A stretch of DNA of 5,480 nt, from the NCBI GenBank assembly GCA_947457085.1, contig CANGUS010000135.1, forward strand, positions 1-5,480, in the 5' to 3' direction. The position numbers and the translations under genes were made by a program. The notes beneath the pieces are model-generated. The model was given only the letters and a program-made list of their open reading frames with translations, searched no databases and had not been told where the DNA came from. This document shows positions 1 to 5,480 of the stretch, piece by piece. Source of the DNA: Bacteroidota bacterium (GTDB taxonomy: Bacteria > Bacteroidota > Bacteroidia > Chitinophagales > Chitinophagaceae). Positions within the stretch are counted from its first letter, which is position 1, and the number at the start of each line of letters is the position of its first letter.

Positions 1-66
1 ATTTAGCTTACGATATGCTTTCGATTGAATTTTAAATTGATTATGTTTACATAAATTTTTATTTTT
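1..66. other. Upstream flank of ald, possibly holding the tail of a preceding gene
   Basis: This short AT-rich stretch precedes ald. Two + strand frames are open from the left edge. One ends at a TGA at 26-28 (tail FSLRYAFD) and the other at a TAA at 33-35 (tail LAYDMLSIEF). Either could be the last codons of an upstream gene. Both are too short to identify or to choose between, so I do not call a CDS. Confidence 0.25.
42..49 (+). promoter_or_regulatory. Weak candidate -7 promoter element for ald
   Basis: TATGTTTA matches the Bacteroidota -7 consensus TAnnTTTG at all but the last base and lies 17 bp before the ald start codon. A TTG at 25-27 could serve as a -33 element, but it is only 14 bp away, shorter than the usual spacing of about 19-21 bp. 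The match is poor enough that ald could instead be transcribed from a promoter left of the window. Confidence 0.25.
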
Positions 67-1287
67 ATGGAAGGAAAACAAAAACCACAAGTCAATGTCT
101 CATTTTCTTACAACACGTTGGAAGAAACATTGGAATATACCCCTCAAAAAAAATCCATATTTATAGGAATTCCCAAAGAAAATAGTTTTCAAGAAAACAG
201 GATCGCATTAACTCCTCAAGCGGTCACTATTTTAATAAATAATGGTAATCGAGTTGTTATTGAAAGTCAGGCAGGGATTGCTTCTTCATTTACAGACAAT
301 GAATATTCAGAAGCAGGGGCTCAAATAGCCTATGATAAAAAAGAGGTTTTTAGTGCGGATTTAATTTTAAAAACGGCGCCTATTTCAGAAGAAGAATCGG
401 AGTTATTAAAAAAAGATCAAATCATTTTATCTCCCATTCATATTCCTTCAATAAGTAAAAAACAATTAGAGATTTTTTTAGAAAAAAAGATTATTGCAAT
501 AGCCTTAGGTCAAATAAAAGATGATGCAGGGAATTTCCCAATCGTTCGCTCAATGAGTCAAATAGCCGGTGTACATTCCGTACATATTGCTTCAAAATAT
601 TTAAGTAATGTTCAAGGTGGTAAAGGGGTATTAATGGGTGGAATAGCCGGTGTGCCTCCTGCTAATATAGTAATTATTGGTGCAGGAATGGTAGGCGAGT
701 ATGCCGTAAGAACAGCTTTGGGCTGTGGCGCACAAGTGAAAGTTTTTGACAATTCTATCTATCGGTTAATGCGATTACAGCGAACGGTAGGTCAAACAGT
801 TTTCACTTCTGTAATTGACCCACTCATTCTATCAAAAGCATTGGAGGATGCTGATATTGCGATAGGTGCTTTAAAACCTCAAAAAGGATTGGCTCCTTTG
901 GTTGTTACTGAATCTATGGTTCAGCGAATGAAATCGGGTTCTGTTATTATTGATGTGAGTATTGACAATGGAGGTTGTTTTGAGACTTCAGAACTTACCA
1001 CACATGAAAATCCAGTATTTATTAAACATGATGTAATTCATTATTGTGTTCCTAATATTGCATCTGCAGTTTCAAATACTGCATCACAAGCAATTAGCAA
1101 TATTTTAATGCCTCTAATTTTATCTTTTTCTGATTCAGTAGGTGGATCGGATTCTATTATTAATAACAAACCTGGTTTAATTTCGGCTACCTATATTTAT
1201 AAAGGTAAATTGACAAGCAAAGTACTTTCTAAAAAGTTTAACATGAAGTTTTTAGATTTGAATCTTATCTTGTCCTCAAATTTATAA
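67..1287 (+). CDS. ald: Alanine dehydrogenase
   Basis: This enzyme reversibly converts L-alanine, NAD+ and water to pyruvate, ammonia and NADH in the cytoplasm, so it links amino-acid nitrogen to central carbon metabolism. The 406-residue protein has the AlaDH/PNT N-terminal substrate domain (about 31-165), then a Rossmann NAD-binding domain with GAGMVG at 205-210 and D228 at the end of the second strand. By alignment from memory with Mycobacterium tuberculosis Ald, R45, K102, H125, D300 and N330 match R15, K75, H96, D270 and N300. The segment SIDNGGCFE (298-306) carries the Asp typical of Ald; transhydrogenase alpha subunits have Gln there. About 30 residues precede the canonical family start (IFIGIPKE at 31-38). 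I recall such an extension in Bacteroidota homologues, and M1 is the only Met before the conserved domain. The gene is intact and ends in TAA followed by a second TAA. The TerB-like gene follows directly. Confidence 0.95.
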   Translation: MEGKQKPQVNVSFSYNTLEETLEYTPQKKSIFIGIPKENSFQENRIALTPQAVTILINNGNRVVIESQAGIASSFTDNEYSEAGAQIAYDKKEVFSADLILKTAPISEEESELLKKDQIILSPIHIPSISKKQLEIFLEKKIIAIALGQIKDDAGNFPIVRSMSQIAGVHSVHIASKYLSNVQGGKGVLMGGIAGVPPANIVIIGAGMVGEYAVRTALGCGAQVKVFDNSIYRLMRLQRTVGQTVFTSVIDPLILSKALEDADIAIGALKPQKGLAPLVVTESMVQRMKSGSVIIDVSIDNGGCFETSELTTHENPVFIKHDVIHYCVPNIASAVSNTASQAISNILMPLILSFSDSVGGSDSIINNKPGLISATYIYKGKLTSKVLSKKFNMKFLDLNLILSSNL

Positions 1288-1290
1288 TAA

Positions 1291-1653
1291 ATGCCTAACC
1301 ACAGAATGAATAAAACAATAGCAGGTTATCATATGTTGATGATATTATCTGCAGTTGATCATAAATTTCACATTGAGGAAGAAAAAATTATACGAGAATA
1401 TCTTTTTCAAGAATTTCCTTTTCATGTATCATTAGATAACGAAATAGATAAAATAAGTTCCCTTCATCCAGAAGATTGGCATTTGCATTTTTTAAAATGT
1501 ATGGATGATTTTCACGAAGATTCTACAGAAGAGGAACGTTTTGAATTCATCAAATTTGCGGTGTATTTAGCGAAAGCAGATGATGTGATTACATTGGAAG
1601 AAAATTTTTATTTGCAGTCTATTTTTGAAGCTTGGGATTTTCATAGAGAATAG
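1291..1653 (+). CDS. Small TerB-like acidic protein, function unknown
   Basis: The 120-residue product is predicted to be soluble, mostly helical and acidic, with no signal peptide or membrane segment. Two pseudo-repeated segments resemble the TerB fold signature ADGxIxxEE: AVDHKFHIEEE (21-31) and AKADDVITLEE (94-104). Each sits between hydrophobic helices, as in TerB and TerB-like proteins, where acidic residues can bind metal. The length is close to that of a single TerB domain. The start codon follows the tandem stop codons of ald with no spacer, so the two genes are probably cotranscribed and perhaps translationally coupled. A second Met at residue 6 (1306) could also be the start. No other ter genes are present, so tellurite resistance should not be assumed. 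The coding call is firm, the TerB-like assignment is moderate, and the cellular role is unknown. Confidence 0.85.
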   Translation: MPNHRMNKTIAGYHMLMILSAVDHKFHIEEEKIIREYLFQEFPFHVSLDNEIDKISSLHPEDWHLHFLKCMDDFHEDSTEEERFEFIKFAVYLAKADDVITLEENFYLQSIFEAWDFHRE

Positions 1654-1717
1654 AATCAATTAAACGTAATTATTATCTCTTTGGTCTATTCCAGATATAT
1701 TGGATAGCTGATTTTTC

Positions 1718-1725
1718 TATCTTTA
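1718..1725 (+). promoter_or_regulatory. Candidate -7 promoter element for the secreted protein gene
   Basis: TATCTTTA matches seven of eight positions of TAnnTTTG, differing only at the last base. It lies 22 bp before the start codon at 1748. A TTG at 1700-1702 is only 15 bp upstream, a short spacing for the -33 element. The 94-bp gap 1654-1747 has no convincing terminator after the TerB-like gene, so readthrough from ald is also possible. Confidence 0.3.
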
Positions 1726-1747
1726 GCACTTAAATTATATATTAAAC

Positions 1748-1810
1748 ATGATTAAAAAATTACTTTTCAGTTTTTTAGTGCTTTTTAGTTTGTCTAATTT
1801 GGCAAATGCA
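1748..1810 (+). other. Signal peptide coding segment
   Basis: Residues 1-21 have the classic Sec/signal peptidase I layout: a basic N-region (MIKK), a hydrophobic core rich in Leu, Phe and Val (5-15), and the cleavage motif ANA before Q22. No lipobox Cys is present, so the product is not a lipoprotein. This supports the start at 1748. Confidence 0.9.
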
Positions 1811-3625
1811 CAAGCGGTAGTTGTTACAGAAAGTTTTGATAACAATCCATTTGTTCCTACTGGTTGGACTCTAAAACCAGCTACTCCTCAGCCTCTTTGG
1901 GTTAGAAGTACCACAAGTACATTTCCAACAGTAACTCCCCACAGTGGAAACGCTATGGCTCGTTTCAGAAGTAGATCTGCAACTGCTGGATTAACTCAAC
2001 AATTAGTAACCAAAGCAATTGACTATTCTAATAGAGGGAATACAGCAACTAGCGTTAGTTTCTGGATATACAGAGATGATATTAATGCTAATTTTGATAG
2101 CATTACCGTATATGTTAATAACACGGATAGTATGGATGTAAATGCTGTAAAAATTGGTACAGTTGCTCGTAGTAGAACATACATGATACCTGATACGCAG
2201 GCGGTCAATGGTTGGTATAATTATTCATTTGCTATCCCTACTTCATTTACTGGAAACATAACAACTCATATTATTTTTCAAGGAAATTGTGAAAATACTT
2301 TAGGTGCAAACCAAGGCGCAAATACAACAATTGATGACGTATCTTATGAGGAGTTTCCTTTATCATGTACTGGTACTCCAAATGTAGGAAATATTGTGAA
2401 TGGGAAACCTTTAATTTGTGGTGGATCAGGTACTTCTAATTTGTCACTTTCTACTCCTATCACAGGTGCAGGAATTACATATACTTGGCAAATGTCAAAC
2501 TCATTTACTGGTCCATGGACTATATTTGCTGGAAATTCTGCAACAGTTACAACGGGAAATTTATCTAGTAAAACATTTATAAAATGTATTGTTTCTTGTG
2601 CAAATTCTGGTTTGTCATACACAACTAATACAGACAGTATTCAAGTATCTACTAATCCACTTCCTTTGGTTTTGGTATCTCCTTCAACTGCAGCAGTTTG
2701 TAATGGAGCTACATCCGGTGCAATTTTAGCTGCATCAGGTGGAGTTTCTTATACTTGGTCTCCTGCTTTAGGTTTAAACACAACATCAGGGAATGTAGTT
2801 ACAGCCTCTCCAACAGCTGCTACTCAATATACTGTAACAGGTATCGATTCTATTGGATGCTCAGCAACTGCCACTGTGAACGTTACTTTAGCAAATGCGC
2901 CTATATTAACGATGACTGCAACTCCATCAACATCTGTTTGTGCTGGTTCTACTGTAATATTAAATCCTATTCAAGGAGGTGGCCCAGGAGCAAACAATAA
3001 TACCTATATTTGGAGTAATGGGGTTACAACAAGAAGAGATACCATTACTGTAACTGCAGATACTACTTTAACTGTTATAGTTACAAATCAAGCTGGTTGT
3101 AGCTCAACAGATTCAATTTCTATTACTGCATTACCTGCTCAAAATTCTAATTTTGGATATTCTTATATAGGAAATACCTACTCATTTATTGATAGTACTA
3201 CCGGTTCAACTGCTTGGTCTTGGAATTTTGGAGATGGTAATTCCAGTATGAATCAAAATCCAACCTATACATTCTCTGCCCCAGGAACTTATACCGTTAC
3301 GATGATTGTTGTGGGACCATGTAAAACTGATACTATTTCTAAAACGATTTTAGTATTTCCTTTAGGAATGAATGAAATTAATACCCGTGCGCTAGTTTCA
3401 GTATACCCAAATCCTACTTCAAATGAGTTAAATGTTGTTTCTAGTTTGGATAATATAGAAGCTATTAAAATTTCCAATGTATTTGGTGCCATAGTAAAAG
3501 AAATTAAATTAAATACTACTGCAAAATCTACTACCGTTTCTGTAAAAGAATTACCAAGTGGCATGTATACAATTCAATTAAATGCGGGTAAAAAATTATC
3601 AACTTTTAAATTTAATAAACTTTAA
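1748..3625 (+). CDS. T9SS-exported multidomain surface/secreted protein (Ig-like and PKD domains)
   Basis: The 625-residue product has a Sec signal peptide (1-21). Residues 24-204 form a beta-rich, jelly-roll/choice-of-anchor-like domain. It opens with ESFD and PTGW (28-40), typical of cleaved-adhesin/anchor-J domains, and closes with IDDVSYE (195-201). Three Ig-like modules follow: about 206-302 (aromatic core TYTWQ), 305-382 (SYTWSP) and 386-461 (TYIWSNG). The last two each have a Cys pair 53 residues apart (C318/C371 and C398/C451). A PKD domain spans about 467-536, with WNFGDG (492-497) and PGTYTVTM (512-519). A T9SS type A sorting domain covers 542-625. No catalytic motif is visible, so an adhesin, matrix or binding role is inferred, and no ligand can be named. 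The route would be Sec across the inner membrane, then T9SS across the outer membrane. Thr, Ser, Asn and Gly dominate, as is usual for such proteins. The gene is intact and ends before a strong terminator. Confidence 0.93.
   Translation: MIKKLLFSFLVLFSLSNLANAQAVVVTESFDNNPFVPTGWTLKPATPQPLWVRSTTSTFPTVTPHSGNAMARFRSRSATAGLTQQLVTKAIDYSNRGNTATSVSFWIYRDDINANFDSITVYVNNTDSMDVNAVKIGTVARSRTYMIPDTQAVNGWYNYSFAIPTSFTGNITTHIIFQGNCENTLGANQGANTTIDDVSYEEFPLSCTGTPNVGNIVNGKPLICGGSGTSNLSLSTPITGAGITYTWQMSNSFTGPWTIFAGNSATVTTGNLSSKTFIKCIVSCANSGLSYTTNTDSIQVSTNPLPLVLVSPSTAAVCNGATSGAILAASGGVSYTWSPALGLNTTSGNVVTASPTAATQYTVTGIDSIGCSATATVNVTLANAPILTMTATPSTSVCAGSTVILNPIQGGGPGANNNTYIWSNGVTTRRDTITVTADTTLTVIVTNQAGCSSTDSISITALPAQNSNFGYSYIGNTYSFIDSTTGSTAWSWNFGDGNSSMNQNPTYTFSAPGTYTVTMIVVGPCKTDTISKTILVFPLGMNEINTRALVSVYPNPTSNELNVVSSLDNIEAIKISNVFGAIVKEIKLNTTAKSTTVSVKELPSGMYTIQLNAGKKLSTFKFNKL
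2660..3130 (+). repeat. Two tandem diverged Ig-like modules within the secreted protein
   Basis: Residues 305-382 and 386-461 share the same layout. Each has a Cys near the start (VCNG at 317-320, VCAG at 397-400), a Trp core (YTW or YIW), a TQYTV/TLTVIV strand, and a second Cys before a Ser (GCSA, GCSS). The Cys-to-Cys distance is 53 residues in both, which suggests duplication followed by divergence and one disulfide per module. The DNA sequences have drifted too far to count as a nucleotide repeat. Confidence 0.5.
3371..3622 (+). other. T9SS type A C-terminal sorting domain coding segment
   Basis: Residues 542-625 carry the recognisable type A signal. It includes VSVYPNPTSNEL (550-561), a central ISNVFGAIV strand region (575-583), ELPSGMYTIQL (601-611) and a basic C-terminus ending KFNKL. 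In this family the domain directs passage through the outer-membrane T9SS translocon and is usually cleaved during attachment to the cell surface. Confidence 0.9.
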
Positions 3626-3644
3626 TTTCGTTTATACACAATGT

Positions 3645-3680
3645 AAAAAATGCCATCTGAAATCAGATGGCATTTTTTTT
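3645..3680. terminator. Bidirectional intrinsic terminator between convergent genes
   Basis: TGCCATCTGA (3651-3660) is complementary to TCAGATGGCA (3663-3672), giving a stem of about nine pairs with a four-base AAAT loop. Six A's lie before the stem and eight T's after it. Read on either strand, a GC-containing hairpin is followed by a T tract. It therefore fits both the + strand secreted protein gene, ending 20 bp upstream, and the - strand universal stress protein gene, ending 15 bp to the right. Confidence 0.9.
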
Positions 3681-3694
3681 AATTAAACATATTA

Positions 3695-4519
3695 TTAATC
3701 TTGATGTAAAGCCAATAATGGAATATGGCTATGGTATGCCATTTCTTTTGACTGGCTTTTATGAAATAAACTAGCAAAGAAAGAATGTTTTTTAGGAAGC
3801 ATAATTAGCATATCGATTGGATGATTATTCACAAAAATATCGATTGCATGTTGCACATTTTCATCTACTATAAAATGAAATTCATGTTTAATATGATCTA
3901 ACATATCATTTAAAATAATCAAATCATTTTGAGTATCTGGCGTGAAATTTTTATTATTATAGTCTATATTCAAAATATGCATATTTGCATTAAATAATTT
4001 AGAAAATGCTTTCAATGCTACAATTGGGGTAGAACTTAATACATTCTTTAAATCACAAGCAAAGCAAATATTTTCAATAGGCTTGAAAGTAGCATATTTA
4101 GGTGCAATAATTAATGGGAATTTCAGCTCTGTCATTACATTGAGGGCATTGCTACCTATAATTTTATCCATACCATCACCATTACCACTAATGCCCATTA
4201 CCATGCAAATAGGGCCTAAATCTTCACAAGTTTTTTTTAAACTTTCTAAAAATAAACCATATTCTACTTTTGTATGAAATGAAATTTGGGGAAATTGAGT
4301 TTTTAGAAGTTTTACTTTTTCATTTAATTTGTGTTTTGCATTTTCAGTTACTTCAGGTATAAAATCAAGGTGGATTTGCTCAGTTACATTGGGCGAGCTC
4401 ATTTGTACCACATGGTATAAAATGATATCTAATTGGTAATAATCTGCCATTGAAATAGCATAATTCATTGCATTATCTGCAACACTGGAGAAATCGGTTG
4501 GAACTAGTATTGAATTCAT
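3695..4519 (-). CDS. Tandem-domain universal stress protein (UspA family)
   Basis: The 274-residue cytoplasmic protein consists of two Usp folds. Domain 1 (1-140) starts MNSILVPTDFS, with the nucleotide-contacting Asp at D9. It keeps the full ATP-binding signature G-x2-G-x9-G-S: G109, G112, G122 and S123. Domain 2 (about 148-272) ends in the typical strand HIPLLAL (265-271). It has lost the glycine loop; residues 240-258 read LPKKHSFFASLFHKSQS and following. Fused Usp proteins of about 270-280 residues are common in Bacteroidota. Family members help in starvation, oxygen and redox or other stresses, but no client can be named here. The gene is monocistronic in the window: it has its own candidate promoter, diverges from the response regulator, and ends at a shared terminator. 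No Shine-Dalgarno sequence precedes the start, which is chosen because ILVPTDFS must lie at the N-terminus. Confidence 0.93.
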   Translation of the reverse strand: MNSILVPTDFSSVADNAMNYAISMADYYQLDIILYHVVQMSSPNVTEQIHLDFIPEVTENAKHKLNEKVKLLKTQFPQISFHTKVEYGLFLESLKKTCEDLGPICMVMGISGNGDGMDKIIGSNALNVMTELKFPLIIAPKYATFKPIENICFACDLKNVLSSTPIVALKAFSKLFNANMHILNIDYNNKNFTPDTQNDLIILNDMLDHIKHEFHFIVDENVQHAIDIFVNNHPIDMLIMLPKKHSFFASLFHKSQSKEMAYHSHIPLLALHQD

Positions 4520-4540
4520 AATTTTGTATTTTAGTTACTA

Positions 4541-4570
4541 CAAAGGTATAGGCTATTCGCATATAAAAAA
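4541..4570 (-). promoter_or_regulatory. Candidate promoter of the universal stress protein gene
   Basis: On the - strand, TACCTTTG (4548 down to 4541) is a perfect match to the Bacteroidota -7 consensus TAnnTTTG, 21 bp before the start codon. A T run at 4570-4565 lies where the -33 TTTG should be, but lacks its G. Transcription would begin near 4534, leaving a leader of about 15 bases. Confidence 0.55.
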
Positions 4571-4585
4571 CTGATAATATTCATC

Positions 4586-4616
4586 TTTATTATTAATGAA
4601 TCGTATAGTAATTTTG
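4586..4616 (+). promoter_or_regulatory. Candidate promoter of the response regulator gene
   Basis: TAATTTTG (4609-4616) is a perfect match to the -7 consensus TAnnTTTG. TTTA (4586-4589), 19 bp upstream, resembles the -33 element TTTG. Transcription would start near 4623, giving a leader of about 35 bases before the ATG at 4658. An inverted pair ATTCAT (4579-4584) and ATGAAT (4596-4601) brackets the -33 box and could be an operator, though six-base arms are weak evidence in AT-rich DNA. Confidence 0.55.
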
Positions 4617-4657
4617 CATTTTAAAATAATCGTTGTATTTTTCAAAAAATATATTTT

Positions 4658-5197
4658 ATGGCTGAAGATAATATTATGTTAGAAAGTGTTCGTTATATGT
4701 TTGTCATTGATGATGATCCAGTGCAAACAGAAATGATCAAAGATTATTTAAAGGAACGCTATATTTTTGAAATGAAAACCTATGAAAATGGGGAAGAGGC
4801 TATGGCAGATGTAAAAAAACTTAAACCCGAAATCGTCGTTTTAGATTATCATTTAAGTTCATCTGATGTCAACGCAAAAAATGGGGTTGAAGTTTTAAAA
4901 GAGATAAAATTGCTGAGTCCCGATACAAAAGTAATTATGTTTTCGGGTCAAGATAATATCAATATTGCTTTAGATAGTATGAGAAATGGTGCTTATGACT
5001 ATATTATTAAGGGAGAAACCGCTTTTAATAAAATGGAAAATACTGTAAATCGATTAGGTGAAATGCATAAGCTTGCTGCAGTTAATATTGCTCAAAAAAG
5101 AACCATTACTTTTTTAGCCATCATTATAATTATTGTAATTTTTATTGGAGTATTTTATTTGCTAAATGCAGAATATGTAGATAATATGATGCGATAA
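4658..5197 (+). CDS. Membrane-anchored receiver-only response regulator
   Basis: The 179-residue protein has one receiver (REC) domain at about 11-135. It contains the acidic pocket D18/D19 (FVIDDDP), the phosphoacceptor D63 (VVLDYHL), the switch Ser S96 (MFSGQ) and the conserved K118 (YIIKGE), so it should be phosphorylatable by a histidine kinase. No DNA-binding, cyclase or other output domain follows. A short linker leads to a single hydrophobic helix at about 150-168 (an Ile/Val run) and a tail of about ten residues. The basic pair K147/R148 before the helix suggests that REC faces the cytoplasm and the tail the periplasm. I recall similar REC proteins in Bacteroidota, some near polysaccharide export genes, but cannot check this here. 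M7 (4676) is an alternative start; M14 lies inside the first strand and would truncate it. No kinase gene is in the window, and a perfect palindromic terminator follows. Confidence 0.92.
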   Translation: MAEDNIMLESVRYMFVIDDDPVQTEMIKDYLKERYIFEMKTYENGEEAMADVKKLKPEIVVLDYHLSSSDVNAKNGVEVLKEIKLLSPDTKVIMFSGQDNINIALDSMRNGAYDYIIKGETAFNKMENTVNRLGEMHKLAAVNIAQKRTITFLAIIIIIVIFIGVFYLLNAEYVDNMMR

Positions 5198-5203
5198 AAA
5201 GGG

Positions 5204-5219
5204 ATTATACGTGTATAAT
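5204..5219. repeat. Short inverted repeat after the response regulator gene
   Basis: ATTATAC (5204-5210) and GTATAAT (5213-5219) form perfect seven-base arms around GT. They lie just after the response regulator stop codon and just before the terminator palindrome. With only one G-C pair, and a loop that would need to open, it is a weak hairpin. It may be incidental or a dyad binding site. Confidence 0.3.
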
Positions 5220-5220
5220 A

Positions 5221-5252
5221 AAAAAAGTAGAATCAATTGATTCTACTTTTTT
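5221..5252. terminator. Bidirectional terminator, perfect 32-bp palindrome
   Basis: The 32 bases form a perfect palindrome centred between 5236 and 5237. GTAGAATC (5227-5234) pairs with GATTCTAC (5239-5246) around an AATT loop, with six A's on the left and six T's on the right. It works as a hairpin plus T tract on both strands. It serves the + strand response regulator, ending 23 bp upstream, and the - strand TPR gene, whose stop codon lies inside the right arm (5243-5245). Confidence 0.88.
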
Positions 5253-5480
5253 GTTTTAATGAGTTTGTCTGAGATAATCGATTTGTATTTTGAACTTAGC
5301 ATTAATTTTTTAAATATTTTTTCAGCCTTTTTTTCTCTACCCATTTTTTGGTACGACATAGCCATATAATATTCAATATCTTCTTTATTTGATGCATTTG
5401 CATCTTCTAATGCAATTTCTAAATAGTTAATTGCACTTCTATAATCTGCTTTGTTATAGCATATCAAACCATTTTCAAAG
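5243..5480 (-). CDS. TPR-repeat protein, C-terminal part only
   Basis: The frame is open to the right edge of the window, so this is the C-terminal end (about 78 residues) of a longer protein. Visible residues begin FENGLICYNKADYRSAINYL. One TPR motif is formed by NGLICYNKADYRSAINYLEI and the helix end after it. A second begins DIEYYMAMSYQKMGREKKAE and continues KIFKKLML, with the expected Tyr, Ala and Gly pattern. A basic tail ending KLIKTKK follows. TPR arrays bind other proteins; the missing N-terminal part would be needed to say whether the protein is a lipoprotein, a kinase or a pure scaffold. The TTG at 5465-5467 is not the start, because TPR sequence continues upstream of it. The stop codon TAG lies in the terminator stem shared with the convergent response regulator. 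Confidence 0.85.
   Translation of the reverse strand, partial: FENGLICYNKADYRSAINYLEIALEDANASNKEDIEYYMAMSYQKMGREKKAEKIFKKLMLSSKYKSIISDKLIKTKK

Noticed and set aside
67..1287. NAD(P) transhydrogenase alpha subunit instead of alanine dehydrogenase
   Set aside because: The segment SIDNGGCFE with Asp at residue 300 and the downstream layout match Ald. No beta-subunit gene follows.
1291..1653. Tellurite resistance gene call
   Set aside because: Only a TerB-like fold signature is visible. No TerA, TerC, TerD or related gene is near, so a resistance function is not supported.
1651..1661. TAGAATCAATT repeated at 1651-1661 and 5228-5238
   Set aside because: An 11-base match in AT-rich sequence, one copy at a stop codon and one in a terminator, with no extension on either side. 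It is best explained by chance.
1689..1704. Hairpin around TCCA-TGGA as a terminator after the TerB-like gene
   Set aside because: The stem is only about four pairs with a seven-base loop, and the following sequence has no clean T tract right after it.
2023..3564. Open frames antisense to the secreted protein gene (2023-2208, 2344-2622, 3289-3564) and a Cys-rich + frame at 2755-3000
   Set aside because: They lie wholly inside a gene with a clear signal peptide, domains and sorting signal. Their products lack recognisable domains and have the biased composition expected of out-of-frame reads of Thr/Ser-rich sequence.
4083..4277. + strand open frame antisense to the universal stress protein gene
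   Set aside because: It overlaps the conserved Usp nucleotide-binding loop region on the opposite strand and has no domain or promoter of its own.
5465..5467. TTG as start codon of the TPR gene
   Set aside because: TPR-like sequence continues in frame upstream to the window edge (FENG before it), so the gene is truncated by the window rather than starting here.

Overview
The window looks like chromosomal DNA from a member of the phylum Bacteroidota. It is AT-rich. It encodes a secreted protein with a type IX secretion (T9SS) C-terminal sorting domain. Its best promoter candidates match the Bacteroidota -7 element TAnnTTTG, and no start codon has an obvious Shine-Dalgarno sequence. The mix of genes would fit Chitinophagia or Sphingobacteriia, but the class cannot be fixed from sequence alone. 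I see no mobile element, phage gene, CRISPR array, tRNA or rRNA.

Left part (1-1653, + strand): a complete Bacteroidota-type alanine dehydrogenase (ald) is followed without spacer by a small acidic TerB-like protein. The two probably form an operon. Middle (1748-3625, + strand): a 625-residue exported protein has a signal peptide, a jelly-roll/choice-of-anchor-like domain, three Ig-like modules, a PKD domain and a T9SS type A sorting domain. It is probably a cell-surface or secreted adhesin-like protein. It ends at a strong bidirectional terminator shared with the convergent gene to its right.

Right part (3695-5480): a tandem-domain universal stress protein (- strand) and a response regulator (+ strand) diverge from a 138-bp region holding two back-to-back candidate promoters. 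The response regulator is a receiver domain with no DNA-binding or enzymatic output. Instead it ends in one transmembrane helix, an unusual design for a response regulator. It converges on the 3' end of a TPR-repeat gene that runs off the right edge of the window. A perfect 32-bp palindrome acts as terminator between them and contains the TPR gene's stop codon.

The genes look like ordinary housekeeping, stress and surface functions, and no single multigene system spans the window. The item most worth a second look is the membrane-tethered receiver protein. Second is the ald/TerB-like pairing. No intergenic gap exceeds about 140 bp.
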